A stretch of 64,000 nucleotides of DNA from an uncultured Clostridia bacterium (GCA_937884975.1 CAKZZS010000064.1:1-64000); one strand, 5' to 3'. Counted from the first letter of the stretch, positions 25,028 to 34,220 are shown. Program-made: numbers and translations. The notes: generated by a model not told the origin, from the letters alone.

Positions 25028-25702
25028 TTATCTGAATTCTTTTGAGTCAGCGGTGAGAAGCCGCTTCTTTTTTATTCTTATAAGGTCGGGCTTTGAGAGG
25101 GAATCTCTTTGGAGCCTTTCGAAAAGAACGGACGGATTAAGGTTTTTACTGTTTCCTGCCGAAAGGGTGATTAAAAGCCTTATTTCGCCATCTTCTCTTT
25201 TTATTTCAAAGCATTTTATAAAATCCTTTAAATTGACCTCAACGTCAATTTTTCTTCCCTTTTGCTTTGCCTTTTTTGTCGTGATAAGCTCGTCGGAATT
25301 TAACAAAAGGGTTATTTCGTCAAAGAACACGTCCGCGTCGGTTATTTCGTCAAATTCAAAAACAGCCTCATATTCCGCAAACGCTATGTCGTTACACTTC
25401 ATAAAGGAAGAAGAAACGTCCGTTATTTCAATTCCCTGCGGCAGAGTTTCATTGAGTCTTTGTTTAATCTGTTCGTTTGTAATATCGCCAACAACTCGGA
25501 TATCAAAGCTTTCGCAGTAGCTTTCAATACCCAAAGACAGCGGCAGAGCAAAAGTCAAAAACGGGTGCGGATTAAAGCCTTCCGTGTACCAGAGCGGAAT
25601 TTGCGCTCTGGTCAGCGCTCTTGAAACCGTCCTCATTAAGTCGAGGTGGGAAATGTATTTTGCAGTGTCGGTTTTGTTGAAGTAAATTCTAATTTCTTGC
25701 AT
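25028..25702 (-). CDS. TIGR03936 family radical-SAM-associated protein (DUF2344)
   Basis: This 224-residue protein begins QEIRIYFNKTDTAKYISHLD, then LMRTVSRALTRAQIPLWYTE and GFNPHPFLTFALPLSLGIES, the pattern of DUF2344/TIGR03936 proteins, which are encoded beside or fused to TIGR03960 radical SAM proteins. The function is unknown. The start is ATG 25702, with GGGGAGGT in the end of the upstream gene; a 17-residue extension inside that gene is rejected. The two genes overlap by 14 bp and are almost certainly co-translated. Confidence 0.9.
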   Translation of the reverse strand: MQEIRIYFNKTDTAKYISHLDLMRTVSRALTRAQIPLWYTEGFNPHPFLTFALPLSLGIESYCESFDIRVVGDITNEQIKQRLNETLPQGIEITDVSSSFMKCNDIAFAEYEAVFEFDEITDADVFFDEITLLLNSDELITTKKAKQKGRKIDVEVNLKDFIKCFEIKREDGEIRLLITLSAGNSKNLNPSVLFERLQRDSLSKPDLIRIKKKRLLTADSKEFR

Positions 25703-27533
25703 CGCATTTACCTCCCCAAAGACTGTCGGCGCCGCAGCCCGAGCAACCCTCACGGCAGTTGCGTGTGGTCAGGCTTTTCTTTGACTTTTCGTTTTCTTTC
25801 ATTAAAAAGCTCTTTTTAATTCCGTAATCGAACATATCCCAAGGCAGGATTTCGTCGTATTCACGCCGTCTGTTTGCATAAAACGCAGGGTCGATACCGC
25901 ATTCCTTAAAGGTTTCAAGCCACTTTTCAAGACTGAAAAATTCGTCCCAGCTGTCAAATCGGCATCCCTTTCTGAAAAGCGCTTCAAGAAGAGCCGAAAG
26001 CTTTCTGTCGCCGCGCGCGAGCACTGCCTCCATAAAGCTCATATTTGCTTCGTGGAGTGAAGCGGAAATTTTTCTTGACTTAATGCTCTGCTTTAAATGC
26101 TCCTGCTTTGTTTTGAGCATTTCCATTGTATCCTGCGGTTCCCACTGGAAAGGTGTGAAGGGCTTCGGCACAAAGGAAGCTACGCTTATATTAACTGAAA
26201 CGCTTTTTCCCTTTTGCCTGTTAGGATTACTGTAAAAAGCGTCAACAACCTTTTGAGAAAGGTCTGCAATGCCTTCGACGTCCTCTAAAGTTTCCGTGGG
26301 AAGTCCGAGCATAAAATAGAGCTTTACTGCCGTCCAGCCGCCGTCAAATGCCTTTACGGAGGTTGAAAGCACGGATTCCTCGGTGACGTTTTTATTTATC
26401 GCGTCGCGCAGCCTTTGCGTGCCTGCTTCAGCCGCAAATGTAAGACCGCTTCGCCTTACCTGTTGAATCTGTTGCATAAGCTCGTCGGAGAAATTATCAA
26501 CCCGAAGACTCGGCAAGGCGACATTGATTTTTTGAGGCAATGCCCATTCGAATATTTCAGGCAGTAATTCTTCAAGATGGCTGTAATCGCTTGTACTTAA
26601 CGAAGCAAGCGAGATTTCGTCATATCCGCTCGTTTGACAAAGCTTTTTGCACTGCTCGTTTACCGTGTCGGCGGTTTTTTCTCTTATCGGTCTGTAAATG
26701 AAGCCTGCCTGACAGAAGCGGCAGCCTCTTATACAACCTCTGAACAGTTCGCCCGTAACCCTGTCAAAAACCACCTCGATTGACGGGACAACAAATTTAT
26801 CGGGATAGTACGCCTTGTCCAGATCGGGCACAACGCGTTTTTTTATCGTCTTTTTAGCCTCGGGAACAAGGGGAGTAACGCTTTTAATTGTTCCGTCGGC
26901 ATTGTAGTCAATATCGTAAAACGCAGGCACATAAACGCCCTCAAGCTTCGCCGCGTCACGCAAAAATTCTTCTTTCGTCGAGCCTTTTTTCTTATGATAA
27001 ATAAGTAAATCCGCAAGCTCGAGTGTAACCTCCTCGCCGTCGCCTAATGAAAAAACATCTATAAAATCCGCAACGGGTTCGGGGTTGCAGGCGCACGGAC
27101 CGCCGGCGACTACAATGGGAGTAAGGTCATTTCTGTCCTTCGCTTTTATTGGCAGTCCTGCAAGGTCAAGCATATTGAGAATATTGGTATAGCTCATTTC
27201 ATACTGAAGCGTAAAGCCTATCATATCGAAATCCTTTACACTGTCGCCGCTTTCAAGCGCGAAAAGGGGAACGCCGCTTTTACGCATTTCGTCCTCCATA
27301 TCGACCCACGGCGCAAAAACGCGCTCGCACCAGATATCCTCGCGGTTGTTGAGAAGACCGTAAAGGATTTTAATGCCCAGGTGCGACATTCCGATTTCAT
27401 AAACGTCGGGAAAGCAAAAGGCATAGCGAAGAGAAACGCTGTTTTTGTCTTTTATAACGCTGTTTAATTCTCCGCCGACATATCTTCCCGGCTTCTGGAC
27501 TCTTTGGAGTATTTTTTCAACTTCTCTGTTCAT
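25689..27533 (-). CDS. TIGR03960 family B12-binding-fold radical SAM protein
   Basis: The 614 residues contain an N-terminal cobalamin-binding-like Rossmann region (about 30-190) and a radical SAM domain with CIRGCRFC (CX3CX2C, near 263-270) preceded by VTGELFRG. The C-terminus has an unusual cysteine set (NCREGCSGCGADSLWGGKC) that could bind a further cluster. The family occurs widely in Firmicutes, normally close to ribonuclease G and rplU-rpmA, which are absent here. The substrate is unknown. Its start has a GGGAGAA-type ribosome site and it forms an operon with the TIGR03936 gene. Confidence 0.92.
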   Translation of the reverse strand: MNREVEKILQRVQKPGRYVGGELNSVIKDKNSVSLRYAFCFPDVYEIGMSHLGIKILYGLLNNREDIWCERVFAPWVDMEDEMRKSGVPLFALESGDSVKDFDMIGFTLQYEMSYTNILNMLDLAGLPIKAKDRNDLTPIVVAGGPCACNPEPVADFIDVFSLGDGEEVTLELADLLIYHKKKGSTKEEFLRDAAKLEGVYVPAFYDIDYNADGTIKSVTPLVPEAKKTIKKRVVPDLDKAYYPDKFVVPSIEVVFDRVTGELFRGCIRGCRFCQAGFIYRPIREKTADTVNEQCKKLCQTSGYDEISLASLSTSDYSHLEELLPEIFEWALPQKINVALPSLRVDNFSDELMQQIQQVRRSGLTFAAEAGTQRLRDAINKNVTEESVLSTSVKAFDGGWTAVKLYFMLGLPTETLEDVEGIADLSQKVVDAFYSNPNRQKGKSVSVNISVASFVPKPFTPFQWEPQDTMEMLKTKQEHLKQSIKSRKISASLHEANMSFMEAVLARGDRKLSALLEALFRKGCRFDSWDEFFSLEKWLETFKECGIDPAFYANRRREYDEILPWDMFDYGIKKSFLMKENEKSKKSLTTRNCREGCSGCGADSLWGGKCDARN

Positions 27534-27595
27534 ATTTTCTCCCTGAAAATGTATTATTTATATAATACAACAAAACCGCCCTTTATTCAAGACGG

Positions 27596-27623
27596 CAAAA
27601 AAAGAAAGCGTCCTCGGACGCCT
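27596..27623 (-). terminator. Terminator of the DUF5684 gene
   Basis: On the minus strand GCGTCC and GGACGC pair around a two-base gap (27621-27608), extended by AAG/CTT, followed by TTTCTTTTTTT. Confidence 0.85.
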
Positions 27624-27640
27624 TCTTCTTTGTCTTTTAA

Positions 27641-28093
27641 TTACTGTACAGGGGGCTGATAATCTGTGGGCGGTGCCTGATAAGCAACGGGCTGCTGTGC
27701 AGGAATGCCGTCAACACCGATGTACTGATCTTTGCCGAAAGCGAGGATGAGCATGAAGATAAAGGAAAGGAAAATAAGTCCTGCTGCAAATCCGCCGCTC
27801 TTGCCGAAAGCCTTAGCAAGCTTTACCATTGTAATAATTAAAATGATAAAGTTTACAAACGGGATGAGCATAAGAAGGAATAAAATTCCATTACCCCAAG
27901 TAATCTCAAAAAGAACATAGAGATTATAGAAGGGGATAATAGCTGCCCAACCGGGTTTTCCGGCTTTTGCGAAAATCTTCCACTGTGCAATAATGCCGAT
28001 AGCAGCGATAGCAAGGCATACAACAACATAGACTATTGTCAAGCCTGCAAATGCGCCTGCAGCTGCCGGAGAAACGTCATAACTGAAATCCAT
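27641..28093 (-). CDS. DUF5684 family membrane protein
   Basis: This 150-residue protein has three or four hydrophobic helices and the DUF5684 pattern KIFAKAGKPGWAAIIPFYNL. The C-terminal tail (GIPAQQPVAYQAPPTDYQPP) is rich in Pro, Gln and Tyr and probably disordered. The function is unknown; relatives occur across gut Clostridia. It is monocistronic with its own promoter and terminator, and an AGGAGG ribosome site. Confidence 0.82.
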   Translation of the reverse strand: MDFSYDVSPAAAGAFAGLTIVYVVVCLAIAAIGIIAQWKIFAKAGKPGWAAIIPFYNLYVLFEITWGNGILFLLMLIPFVNFIILIITMVKLAKAFGKSGGFAAGLIFLSFIFMLILAFGKDQYIGVDGIPAQQPVAYQAPPTDYQPPVQ

Positions 28094-28135
28094 AAAAAAT
28101 CCTCCTAAAACTTTTTGTACATTTCGTACGTTGTT

Positions 28136-28164
28136 ATTTTACCATAAATATAGTGGTTCGTCAA
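28136..28164 (-). promoter_or_regulatory. Sigma-A promoter of the DUF5684 gene
   Basis: On the minus strand TTGACG (28164-28159), a 17-bp spacer and TAAAAT (28141-28136). Confidence 0.8.
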
Positions 28165-28203
28165 TAAAATAAAGGTATATTTTGTTATTTTTTGGAAAAA
28201 CTA

Positions 28204-28232
28204 TTGAAAAAGACTTTTTACGGTGATAGAAT
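28204..28232 (+). promoter_or_regulatory. Sigma-A promoter of the aquaporin gene
   Basis: TTGAAA (28204-28209), a 17-bp spacer and TAGAAT (28227-28232), divergent from the DUF5684 promoter. Confidence 0.75.
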
Positions 28233-28268
28233 AAATGTGCACATTATTTAATTTAAAGGAGTGTTATT

Positions 28269-28961
28269 ATGGCTTCAGTTAAAAAGTATATTGCCGAATT
28301 TATCGGCACATGCGTTCTCGTAACATTCGGTTGCGGAACCGCAATGTTAGTCGGCTGCAGCGCTGAAAACGGCAGCGGTTATCTTCTTACCGCTCTTGCT
28401 TTCGGTCTTGTAATAGTCGGTATGGCTTATTGCGTAGGCAATATTTCCGGCTGTCACATTAACCCTGCGGTATCTCTCGGCGTTCTTATCAGCGGCGGTA
28501 TGAGCGTAAGCGATTTTGTCGGTTATGTCATTTCCCAGATTCTCGGCGCATTTGCAGGCAGCGGAATTCTTTACGCTGTTTTCAAATTAGGCGGCGTTGA
28601 GGATAAGACCGGCGGCTTCGGCGCAAACGGTCTTGCAGGTGTAAACGGCAGCGCGGTTGCAGGTCTTATTGTTGAAATCGTGCTTACCTTTGCGTTTGTA
28701 CTGACTATTCTCGGCGTTACAAGCAAAAATGGCAACCACGGCTCCTTCGGCGGACTTATTATCGGTCTGACTCTTACTCTTGTTCACATCCTCGGCATAG
28801 GTCTTACGGGAACCTCCGTAAACCCTGCAAGAAGTATTGCTCCTGCAGTTTTTGCAGGCGGCGACGCTCTTTCTTCTCTCTGGGTATTTATAGTCGGTCC
28901 GTTTATCGGCGCGGCATTAGCTGCTCTTTGCTACAAGTTCCTTGAGTCATCAAAGGAATAA
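28269..28961 (+). CDS. MIP family channel, aquaporin Z-like
   Basis: This 230-residue major intrinsic protein has six helices and two half-helices with NPA motifs, CHINPAVSLG (near 61-70) and TSVNPARSIAPAVF (near 179-192). The Thr/Ser and Arg after the second NPA and the short loops favour a water channel over a glycerol facilitator. AAAGGAG precedes the ATG. It is monocistronic and flanked by a promoter and a strong terminator. With mscL in the window, it adds to the osmotic response set. Confidence 0.93.
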   Translation: MASVKKYIAEFIGTCVLVTFGCGTAMLVGCSAENGSGYLLTALAFGLVIVGMAYCVGNISGCHINPAVSLGVLISGGMSVSDFVGYVISQILGAFAGSGILYAVFKLGGVEDKTGGFGANGLAGVNGSAVAGLIVEIVLTFAFVLTILGVTSKNGNHGSFGGLIIGLTLTLVHILGIGLTGTSVNPARSIAPAVFAGGDALSSLWVFIVGPFIGAALAALCYKFLESSKE

Positions 28962-28976
28962 AACGATTTAAAAAAT

Positions 28977-29014
28977 AAAAGGTTCGGTATCAAAAGCGAT
29001 ACCGAACCTTTTTT
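28977..29014. terminator. Bidirectional terminator between aquaporin and zinc-ribbon genes
   Basis: AAAAGGTTCGGTATC pairs with GATACCGAACCTTTT around AAAAGC, with A/T runs on both sides, between converging genes. Confidence 0.93.
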
Positions 29015-29023
29015 GTTTTGTTT

Positions 29024-29512
29024 TTAATAGATTTCGCTCATTATTGCAGTGCCTGCAAAAACAACGACGAAAACTACCCAAGCAATTGCCGCAAGAATTC
29101 CCAAACCGATTTTAACAACGGCAATAATCAAACCTGCTTTTCCGAGGTTATAAGCTGACCTTGCCTTGTCATTGGGGAACTGCTTTTCGTTCATATAGGG
29201 TTTTATTTTGTTCATACAAATAATACCCGTAACAATAGCAGCAATTGAACAAAGCGCTGCGCCGAGAAGCGAGCAGACAAGTGAAACAATACCGAGCGTG
29301 TTTGCCGTATCAATTTCCCTTATCAGCTGTGCCTGCGGATTATAGGGAGCGTAAGGCTGCTGATAATTCGGGTTGTACGGCGGCTGCTGATAATTGTTCT
29401 GCTGATAGCCTGCGTCGGGCTGCGGCGCGCTCTCGTTTACGGGAGCTCCGCATTCGGGACAAACATCAGCGTTATTTTCAATAAGGCTGCCGCATTTGGA
29501 ACAATATTTCAT
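29024..29512 (-). CDS. Zinc-ribbon membrane protein of unknown function
   Basis: This 162-residue protein starts with a zinc ribbon (CSKCGSLIENNADVCPECG, cysteines at 4, 7, 18 and 21). A Gln-, Tyr-, Asn- and Pro-rich linker follows (about 30-60), then two hydrophobic segments (about 72-95 and 125-155) in a DUF4190-like arrangement. Such proteins are common in Clostridia and their role is unknown. It lies downstream of pheT on the same strand but has its own promoter and an AGGAGG ribosome site. Confidence 0.8.
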   Translation of the reverse strand: MKYCSKCGSLIENNADVCPECGAPVNESAPQPDAGYQQNNYQQPPYNPNYQQPYAPYNPQAQLIREIDTANTLGIVSLVCSLLGAALCSIAAIVTGIICMNKIKPYMNEKQFPNDKARSAYNLGKAGLIIAVVKIGLGILAAIAWVVFVVVFAGTAIMSEIY

Positions 29513-29538
29513 ACTGTTTTCCTCCTATCAATATAATG

Positions 29539-29567
29539 ATTATATTTGGCTATACCTATCCTGATAA
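29539..29567 (-). promoter_or_regulatory. Probable promoter of the zinc-ribbon gene
   Basis: On the minus strand TTATCA (29567-29562), a 17-bp spacer and TATAAT (29544-29539), just after the pheT stop codon. Confidence 0.6.
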
Positions 29568-29583
29568 TTGTTCGGAAAGTTAT

Positions 29584-31968
29584 TCAGCTTCTTAAAGCCG
29601 CACCGAATTTTTCAAGCGCTTTAATCGCTTTTTTCATTGCCGAATCGGCTTCCTCATCCGTAAGCGTCTTTTCATTTGAACGAAGCTTCAAGCTGAATGC
29701 AACGCTCTTCTTGCCGTTTTCTATCTGAGCGCCTTCATAAACGTCGAACAAAGCAATGTCCTCAAGAATTTTACCCACTGCAGAAGCAATTTCGCTTTCA
29801 AGAAGAAGAACGGGCAAGGTCTTTTCACAAACAAACGCAAGGTCACGAGTAACTGCAGGGAATTTCGGAAGAGGAGTGTAAACCTTTTCCTTGTTGCCCT
29901 CTTCGAACAGCGCTTCAAGAGAAATCTGGGCAATATAGCAACGCGTGCCGATGGAGTAGTTTTCAAGCACCGCCGGATGTACCTCGCCCATAATGCCGAG
30001 TTTTCTTCCGTTTACGCTGATTTCAGCGGCTCTTCCGGGGTGAAGGAACGGGCAGGTGACTGCTCTTTCAATATCGTATTTTTTAATTCCCGTAGCCGAA
30101 AGAAGCTCATCAACAACACCCTTCAAGGTAAAGTATGTGCAGTCGGGTGAATACATTCCTATAACAATATCCTGCTTTTCGTCGGGAAGCTCCTCGGTGC
30201 CGTTTGACTTGAAACGTACCGCGATTTCGTAAAGAGAGGCGGACTCGTTTCTGTTATTGTAGTTTCTTGAAAGAATGTCAAGCATTGACGGAACGGCAGT
30301 GGTTCTCATTATGCTTGTGTCTTCGCCCAGGGGATTAGAAATAACAACGCTGTTACGCAGTTCGTCATTTTCCTCAAGACGGATTTTGTCATAAGCCTTG
30401 GGACTTATAAAGGTGTATGTGCAGATTTCGGAAAGTCCCTGGGCGGTAAGCACTGCGCCGACCTTGTTTTCAAGCTGCTGAACGGGAGTGTATCTTCCGT
30501 CCGCAACCCCAGAAAGCGCCCTGTCGGGAATTTTGTCATAGCCGTAAAAACGAGCGATTTCCTCCGAAATATCAGCCTGGTGCTCAATATCGTTTCTGAA
30601 GGAGGGAGAAATAATCGTGCCGTTTTCAACCTTAAAGCCGATTTTTTCAAGAATCGCTTTCTGCTCGTCGGCTGTTAAATCAATTCCGATAAAGTTATTT
30701 ACCCATTCGGGGTTAAAGGGGAGAGTTACGGGAGTTTTATTGCTGTAATCGCAGTCAACCACGCCCGAAACAACGTCGCCTGCGTCAAGCTCTTCAACAA
30801 GCTGAAGCGCCCTTGTGAGCGAACGAAGACAGCCCGTAGCGTCAAGCTCCTTTTCGTATCTTGCAGAAGCTTCGGTTCTCATTCCGAGAGCCTTTGCAGT
30901 GCGTCTGACGAATACGCCGTTAAACATTGCCGACTCAAAAACAATTGTTGTCGTGTCGTCCATTATTCCCGAAAATTCGCCGCCCATAACGCCTGCAACC
31001 GCGACCGGCTTGTTTGCGTCTGCAATTACAAGCATATTTTCGTTAAGGTCTCTTTCAATTCCGTCAAGAGTAGTGATTTTTTCACCGTCAGTGGCTCTGC
31101 GGACGATTACCTGATTATTGTCAAGATATCTTAAGTCGAATGCGTGCATCGGCTGACCGAATTCAAGCATAACGTAGTTGGTAATATCAACAATATTGTT
31201 AATCGGTCGAACGCCCGAAGCGCGAAGACGCTCTCTCATCCAACGGGGAGAGGGCTTTATTCTGACGTTTTCAACTACAGCGCCTGCATATCTGTAGCAA
31301 AGAGAAGGCTCCTTGATTTCAACGGAAAGAAAATCCTTAACGTCGCCGTGAGTCTTTGTGACAAACGGTTCGGGGATTTTAAGCTCTTTGTTGAAGGTAG
31401 CCGCAGCCTCTCTTGCAAGACCCGTGACCGAAAGGCAGTCCGCACGGTTTGAGGTGATTTCAAATTCCGTAATAAGGTCGTCAAGACCTATTGCCTTATG
31501 AATATCAAGTCCGAGCGTTCTGTCGCAGTCGTCGCCGAGTACGAAAATGCCATCCTCAATAGCGTACGGGAAATCGTGAACAGTCAGTCCCAGCTCGCCG
31601 AGCGAACAAAGCATTCCGTTAGACTCAACGCCGCGAAGCTTGCCCTTTGTAATCTTATTTCCGCCGTAAATGGTGGATTTGTGCATTGCAACTGGGACAA
31701 CGTCGCCCTCTTTAAGGTTCTGCGCGCCGGTGACAATCTGGATGTTTTCATTCTGTCCGACGTCTATCTGACAAACCCATAAATGGTCGGAATCAGGGTG
31801 CTTTTCAAGGGAAACAACCTTGCCGACGATAACATTTTCTATTTCTTCGCCTTCGTATTCAAAGGATTCAACCTTTGAACCCGTCATAGTAATAGCTTCT
31901 GCAAATTCTTTAGGTGAAATGTCGCCTAAATCAACGTAATCCGAAAGCCATCTTTTAGATAAATCCAT
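29584..31968 (-). CDS. pheT: Phenylalanyl-tRNA synthetase beta subunit
   Basis: PheT forms the alpha2-beta2 enzyme with PheS and hydrolyses Tyr-tRNA-Phe. The 794 residues are full length: the N-terminal EMAP/tRNA-binding domain (VGKVVSLEKHPDSDHLWVCQ), B3/B4 editing domain, B5 domain, catalytic-like core and the C-terminal FDX-ACB anticodon-binding domain (PLPKFPAVTRDLAFVCEK). AAGGAGG precedes the ATG and the gap to pheS is 13 bp. Both are controlled by the upstream T-box. Confidence 0.98.
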   Translation of the reverse strand: MDLSKRWLSDYVDLGDISPKEFAEAITMTGSKVESFEYEGEEIENVIVGKVVSLEKHPDSDHLWVCQIDVGQNENIQIVTGAQNLKEGDVVPVAMHKSTIYGGNKITKGKLRGVESNGMLCSLGELGLTVHDFPYAIEDGIFVLGDDCDRTLGLDIHKAIGLDDLITEFEITSNRADCLSVTGLAREAAATFNKELKIPEPFVTKTHGDVKDFLSVEIKEPSLCYRYAGAVVENVRIKPSPRWMRERLRASGVRPINNIVDITNYVMLEFGQPMHAFDLRYLDNNQVIVRRATDGEKITTLDGIERDLNENMLVIADANKPVAVAGVMGGEFSGIMDDTTTIVFESAMFNGVFVRRTAKALGMRTEASARYEKELDATGCLRSLTRALQLVEELDAGDVVSGVVDCDYSNKTPVTLPFNPEWVNNFIGIDLTADEQKAILEKIGFKVENGTIISPSFRNDIEHQADISEEIARFYGYDKIPDRALSGVADGRYTPVQQLENKVGAVLTAQGLSEICTYTFISPKAYDKIRLEENDELRNSVVISNPLGEDTSIMRTTAVPSMLDILSRNYNNRNESASLYEIAVRFKSNGTEELPDEKQDIVIGMYSPDCTYFTLKGVVDELLSATGIKKYDIERAVTCPFLHPGRAAEISVNGRKLGIMGEVHPAVLENYSIGTRCYIAQISLEALFEEGNKEKVYTPLPKFPAVTRDLAFVCEKTLPVLLLESEIASAVGKILEDIALFDVYEGAQIENGKKSVAFSLKLRSNEKTLTDEEADSAMKKAIKALEKFGAALRS

Positions 31969-31981
31969 TTAAAGCACCTCC

Positions 31982-33010
31982 TTAAAACTGACTTAAGAAA
32001 CGCATATCGTTTTCATAAAGCAAACGCATATCGTCAATATTGAAGCGGAACATTGTAAGTCTTTCAAGACCTACGCCGAAAGCGTAGCCCGAATATTTTT
32101 CGGGGTCAATTCCGCCGTTTTTAAGTACCTTCGGGTGAACCATGCCGCCGCCGAGGATTTCAACCCAGCCTTCGCCCTTACACATCGGGCAGCCCTTACC
32201 GCCGCATTTAAAGCAGGTAACGTCCATTTCACAGCTCGGCTCGGTAAACGGGAAGTGGTGAGGACGAAGTCTTATCTGCGTCTGCTCGCCGTAAAGGCGC
32301 TTTGCAAACTGCATAAGGTTTCCCTTAAGGTCGCCCATTGTGATACCCTCGTCTACAACAAGACCCTCTATCTGATGGAAGAACGGGGAGTGAGTCGCGT
32401 CAACAGCATCCGAACGGTAAACTCTGCCGGGAGCAATAACGCGTATAGGCGGCTGCTGCTTTTCCATAACTCTTATCTGTACGGGAGAGGTCTGCGTGCG
32501 AAGAAGCATCTTTTCCGTAATATAAAAGGTGTCCTGCGTATCTCTTGCAGGGTGGTCGGGCGGAAGATTAAGCGCTTCAAAGTTGTAGTAATCCCACTCA
32601 ACCTCGGGACCCGTAGCTATCTGGAAGCCCATTCCGATAAAGATATCCTTAACCTCGTCAAGAACTATTGAAAGCGGATGCTTGTGACCGAGCGGATGCC
32701 TTTCACCGGGAAGCGTAACGTCAATAGTTTCCTTTGCAAGTCTTAATTCGTTTTCCTTTGCCTTAAGCTCTGCCTGCCTTTCGGCAACCTTACTTTCAAT
32801 AAACGCTCTGACCTCGTTTGCTTTCTGTCCCATAATCGGTCTTTCCTCGGGGGAAAGAGAGCCCATCTGCTTCAAGATAGCAGTAAGCTCGCCCTTTTTG
32901 CCGAGAATCTGAACTCTTAAGCTTTCAAGCTCCTGTCTTGAGGAAGTTTCAAGCAACTGTTTTTCCGCTAAAGCGCGAATTGCTTCAAGCTTTTCCTTCA
33001 AAATAATCAT
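31982..33010 (-). CDS. pheS: Phenylalanyl-tRNA synthetase alpha subunit
   Basis: This 342-residue catalytic subunit has an N-terminal coiled coil (LRVQILGKKGELTAILKQMG) and a class II core with GERHPLGHKHPLS, PPDHPARDTQDTFYI, SPVQIRVM and the C-terminal GFGVGLERLTMFRF-like motif (FGVGLERLTM). The ATG at 33010 directly abuts AAAGG. A TTG nine bases downstream (33001, giving MKEKLEAIRAL) has the same AGGA at normal spacing and may be the true start, so the first three residues are uncertain. Confidence 0.97.
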   Translation of the reverse strand: MIILKEKLEAIRALAEKQLLETSSRQELESLRVQILGKKGELTAILKQMGSLSPEERPIMGQKANEVRAFIESKVAERQAELKAKENELRLAKETIDVTLPGERHPLGHKHPLSIVLDEVKDIFIGMGFQIATGPEVEWDYYNFEALNLPPDHPARDTQDTFYITEKMLLRTQTSPVQIRVMEKQQPPIRVIAPGRVYRSDAVDATHSPFFHQIEGLVVDEGITMGDLKGNLMQFAKRLYGEQTQIRLRPHHFPFTEPSCEMDVTCFKCGGKGCPMCKGEGWVEILGGGMVHPKVLKNGGIDPEKYSGYAFGVGLERLTMFRFNIDDMRLLYENDMRFLSQF

Positions 33011-33042
33011 CCTTTCGTAAATGTGTTTGTCGTTTCAGGGAC

Positions 33043-33292
33043 GAAAAAAGACTCCGTCCCAAAAGGGACGAAGCCGATAACTCCGCGGTACCACCCTGAT
33101 TTTTGCAACCCATGCAAACACTTTAGTTTCTGTAACGGGAAAGACCGTCTTTGCCTACTCGTTGCCTTTGAGCAAAGCCGCTCGGAAGTGAACTTCGGGC
33201 TTTTCTTATGCTGACCGTTCTTTCAGCCGATGAAACGGTCTCTCTTTAAGCAACAAAAAACCTTACTTTCTTCGTCAAAGCGTTTGATTTTT
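33043..33292 (-). promoter_or_regulatory. T-box leader controlling pheS-pheT
   Basis: On the minus strand the T-box sequence AGGGTGGTACCGCGG (33097-33083) is exact, and AGAGA of stem I is at ~33240. It is followed by a terminator stem CGTCCC/GGGACG with TCTTTTTT (33072-33043). A TTC (Phe) triplet occurs in GAAGTTCAC (~33195) at a plausible specifier position. Uncharged tRNA-Phe should stabilise the antiterminator and switch the operon on. Confidence 0.93.
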
Positions 33293-33300
33293 ACTCGGTT

Positions 33301-33329
33301 ATTCTATCACAATAAATAATAAAAATCAA
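33301..33329 (-). promoter_or_regulatory. Sigma-A promoter of the pheS T-box transcript
   Basis: On the minus strand TTGATT (33329-33324), a 17-bp spacer and TAGAAT (33306-33301). Confidence 0.75.
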
Positions 33330-33361
33330 GTAAATATTATCAGTTATTTGCAGGATACAAA

Positions 33362-34099
33362 TTATATGTTATTTATAAGATAAATCGAAAGACCGAAAAG
33401 CATCTGCGCAATAAAGTAAGTGCCGAGATTTACTATTCTTATCGGATATGTTCCGTACTTTTCCTTGTTGAAAAATCTTAAGACTATTGTCGTGTCCGAA
33501 ATTACGAAGAAAAGGGGAGCGACAAACAGAACGATTTTAAAAAGTAATCCTGCCGTAACGTTTGTAATCGCAACGTTTACCGACAGCGCAAACATTGAAG
33601 TTATCGCAATTGCGTAAAAGATAATCGGCACCGTGAATTTTCCCATTCGGATTTTAGTGAATACGAAGGTGAGAAAAGCAATGGCAATTATTCCTCCGAC
33701 CATACCGAAGTAAAGCGCGGGGATAAAGGATTTTGTAATACTCAGTTCCTTTAAAAATGCAACAATATAAAGCAAATGACCGAAGAAGAACAGCACTCCG
33801 CCGCACGTCACGGCAATTGTATTGTGCAGCTTCTTTTTTTCATTGTCCTTGATAAAAGGCTCAAGAGCAATTACTATATCGCCCAGGCATCCGAAAATCA
33901 GTCCCAAAAGCACCCATTTAGAGTAAACGCTGTTGTTGTAAAAGCAAAAGGCGATAACTCCGTTTAAAACAAACGTGCCAGAGGCGACCATTTTATAAAC
34001 GTAACTCTTTTTCGTCACCTTCGGCAGACCGTATTTAATATACAGCGCCGCAAAAACCATATCAATTACAAAAAGCACGCCGAATATTGCCCATTTCAT
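33362..34099 (-). CDS. YhhN family membrane protein (lysoplasmalogenase-like)
   Basis: This 245-residue protein has about eight transmembrane helices. Family positions are visible: GCLGDIVIAL, FFFGHLLYI, ISDTTIVLRFF and the final TYFIAQMLFGLSIYL. YhhN/TMEM86 proteins cleave the vinyl-ether bond of lysoplasmalogens, lipids that many anaerobic Clostridia contain, so that activity is plausible. Sequence similarity to characterised members looks moderate, and the substrate is inferred. GGAGGGG precedes the ATG. Confidence 0.82.
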   Translation of the reverse strand: MKWAIFGVLFVIDMVFAALYIKYGLPKVTKKSYVYKMVASGTFVLNGVIAFCFYNNSVYSKWVLLGLIFGCLGDIVIALEPFIKDNEKKKLHNTIAVTCGGVLFFFGHLLYIVAFLKELSITKSFIPALYFGMVGGIIAIAFLTFVFTKIRMGKFTVPIIFYAIAITSMFALSVNVAITNVTAGLLFKIVLFVAPLFFVISDTTIVLRFFNKEKYGTYPIRIVNLGTYFIAQMLFGLSIYLINNI

Positions 34100-34134
34100 A
34101 AAACCCCTCCAAAATAATAATTTTCTCCTTTATC

Positions 34135-34164
34135 ATTTTAGCACAAAAGCGTTTGTACGTTCAA
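34135..34164 (-). promoter_or_regulatory. Promoter of the YhhN family gene
   Basis: On the minus strand TTGAAC (34164-34159), an 18-bp spacer and TAAAAT (34140-34135). Confidence 0.65.
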
Positions 34165-34220
34165 TTAGTAATTCTCATAAAATTTAAGGCTAAAATATAA
34201 ATAAGTTTACTATAAAAATG

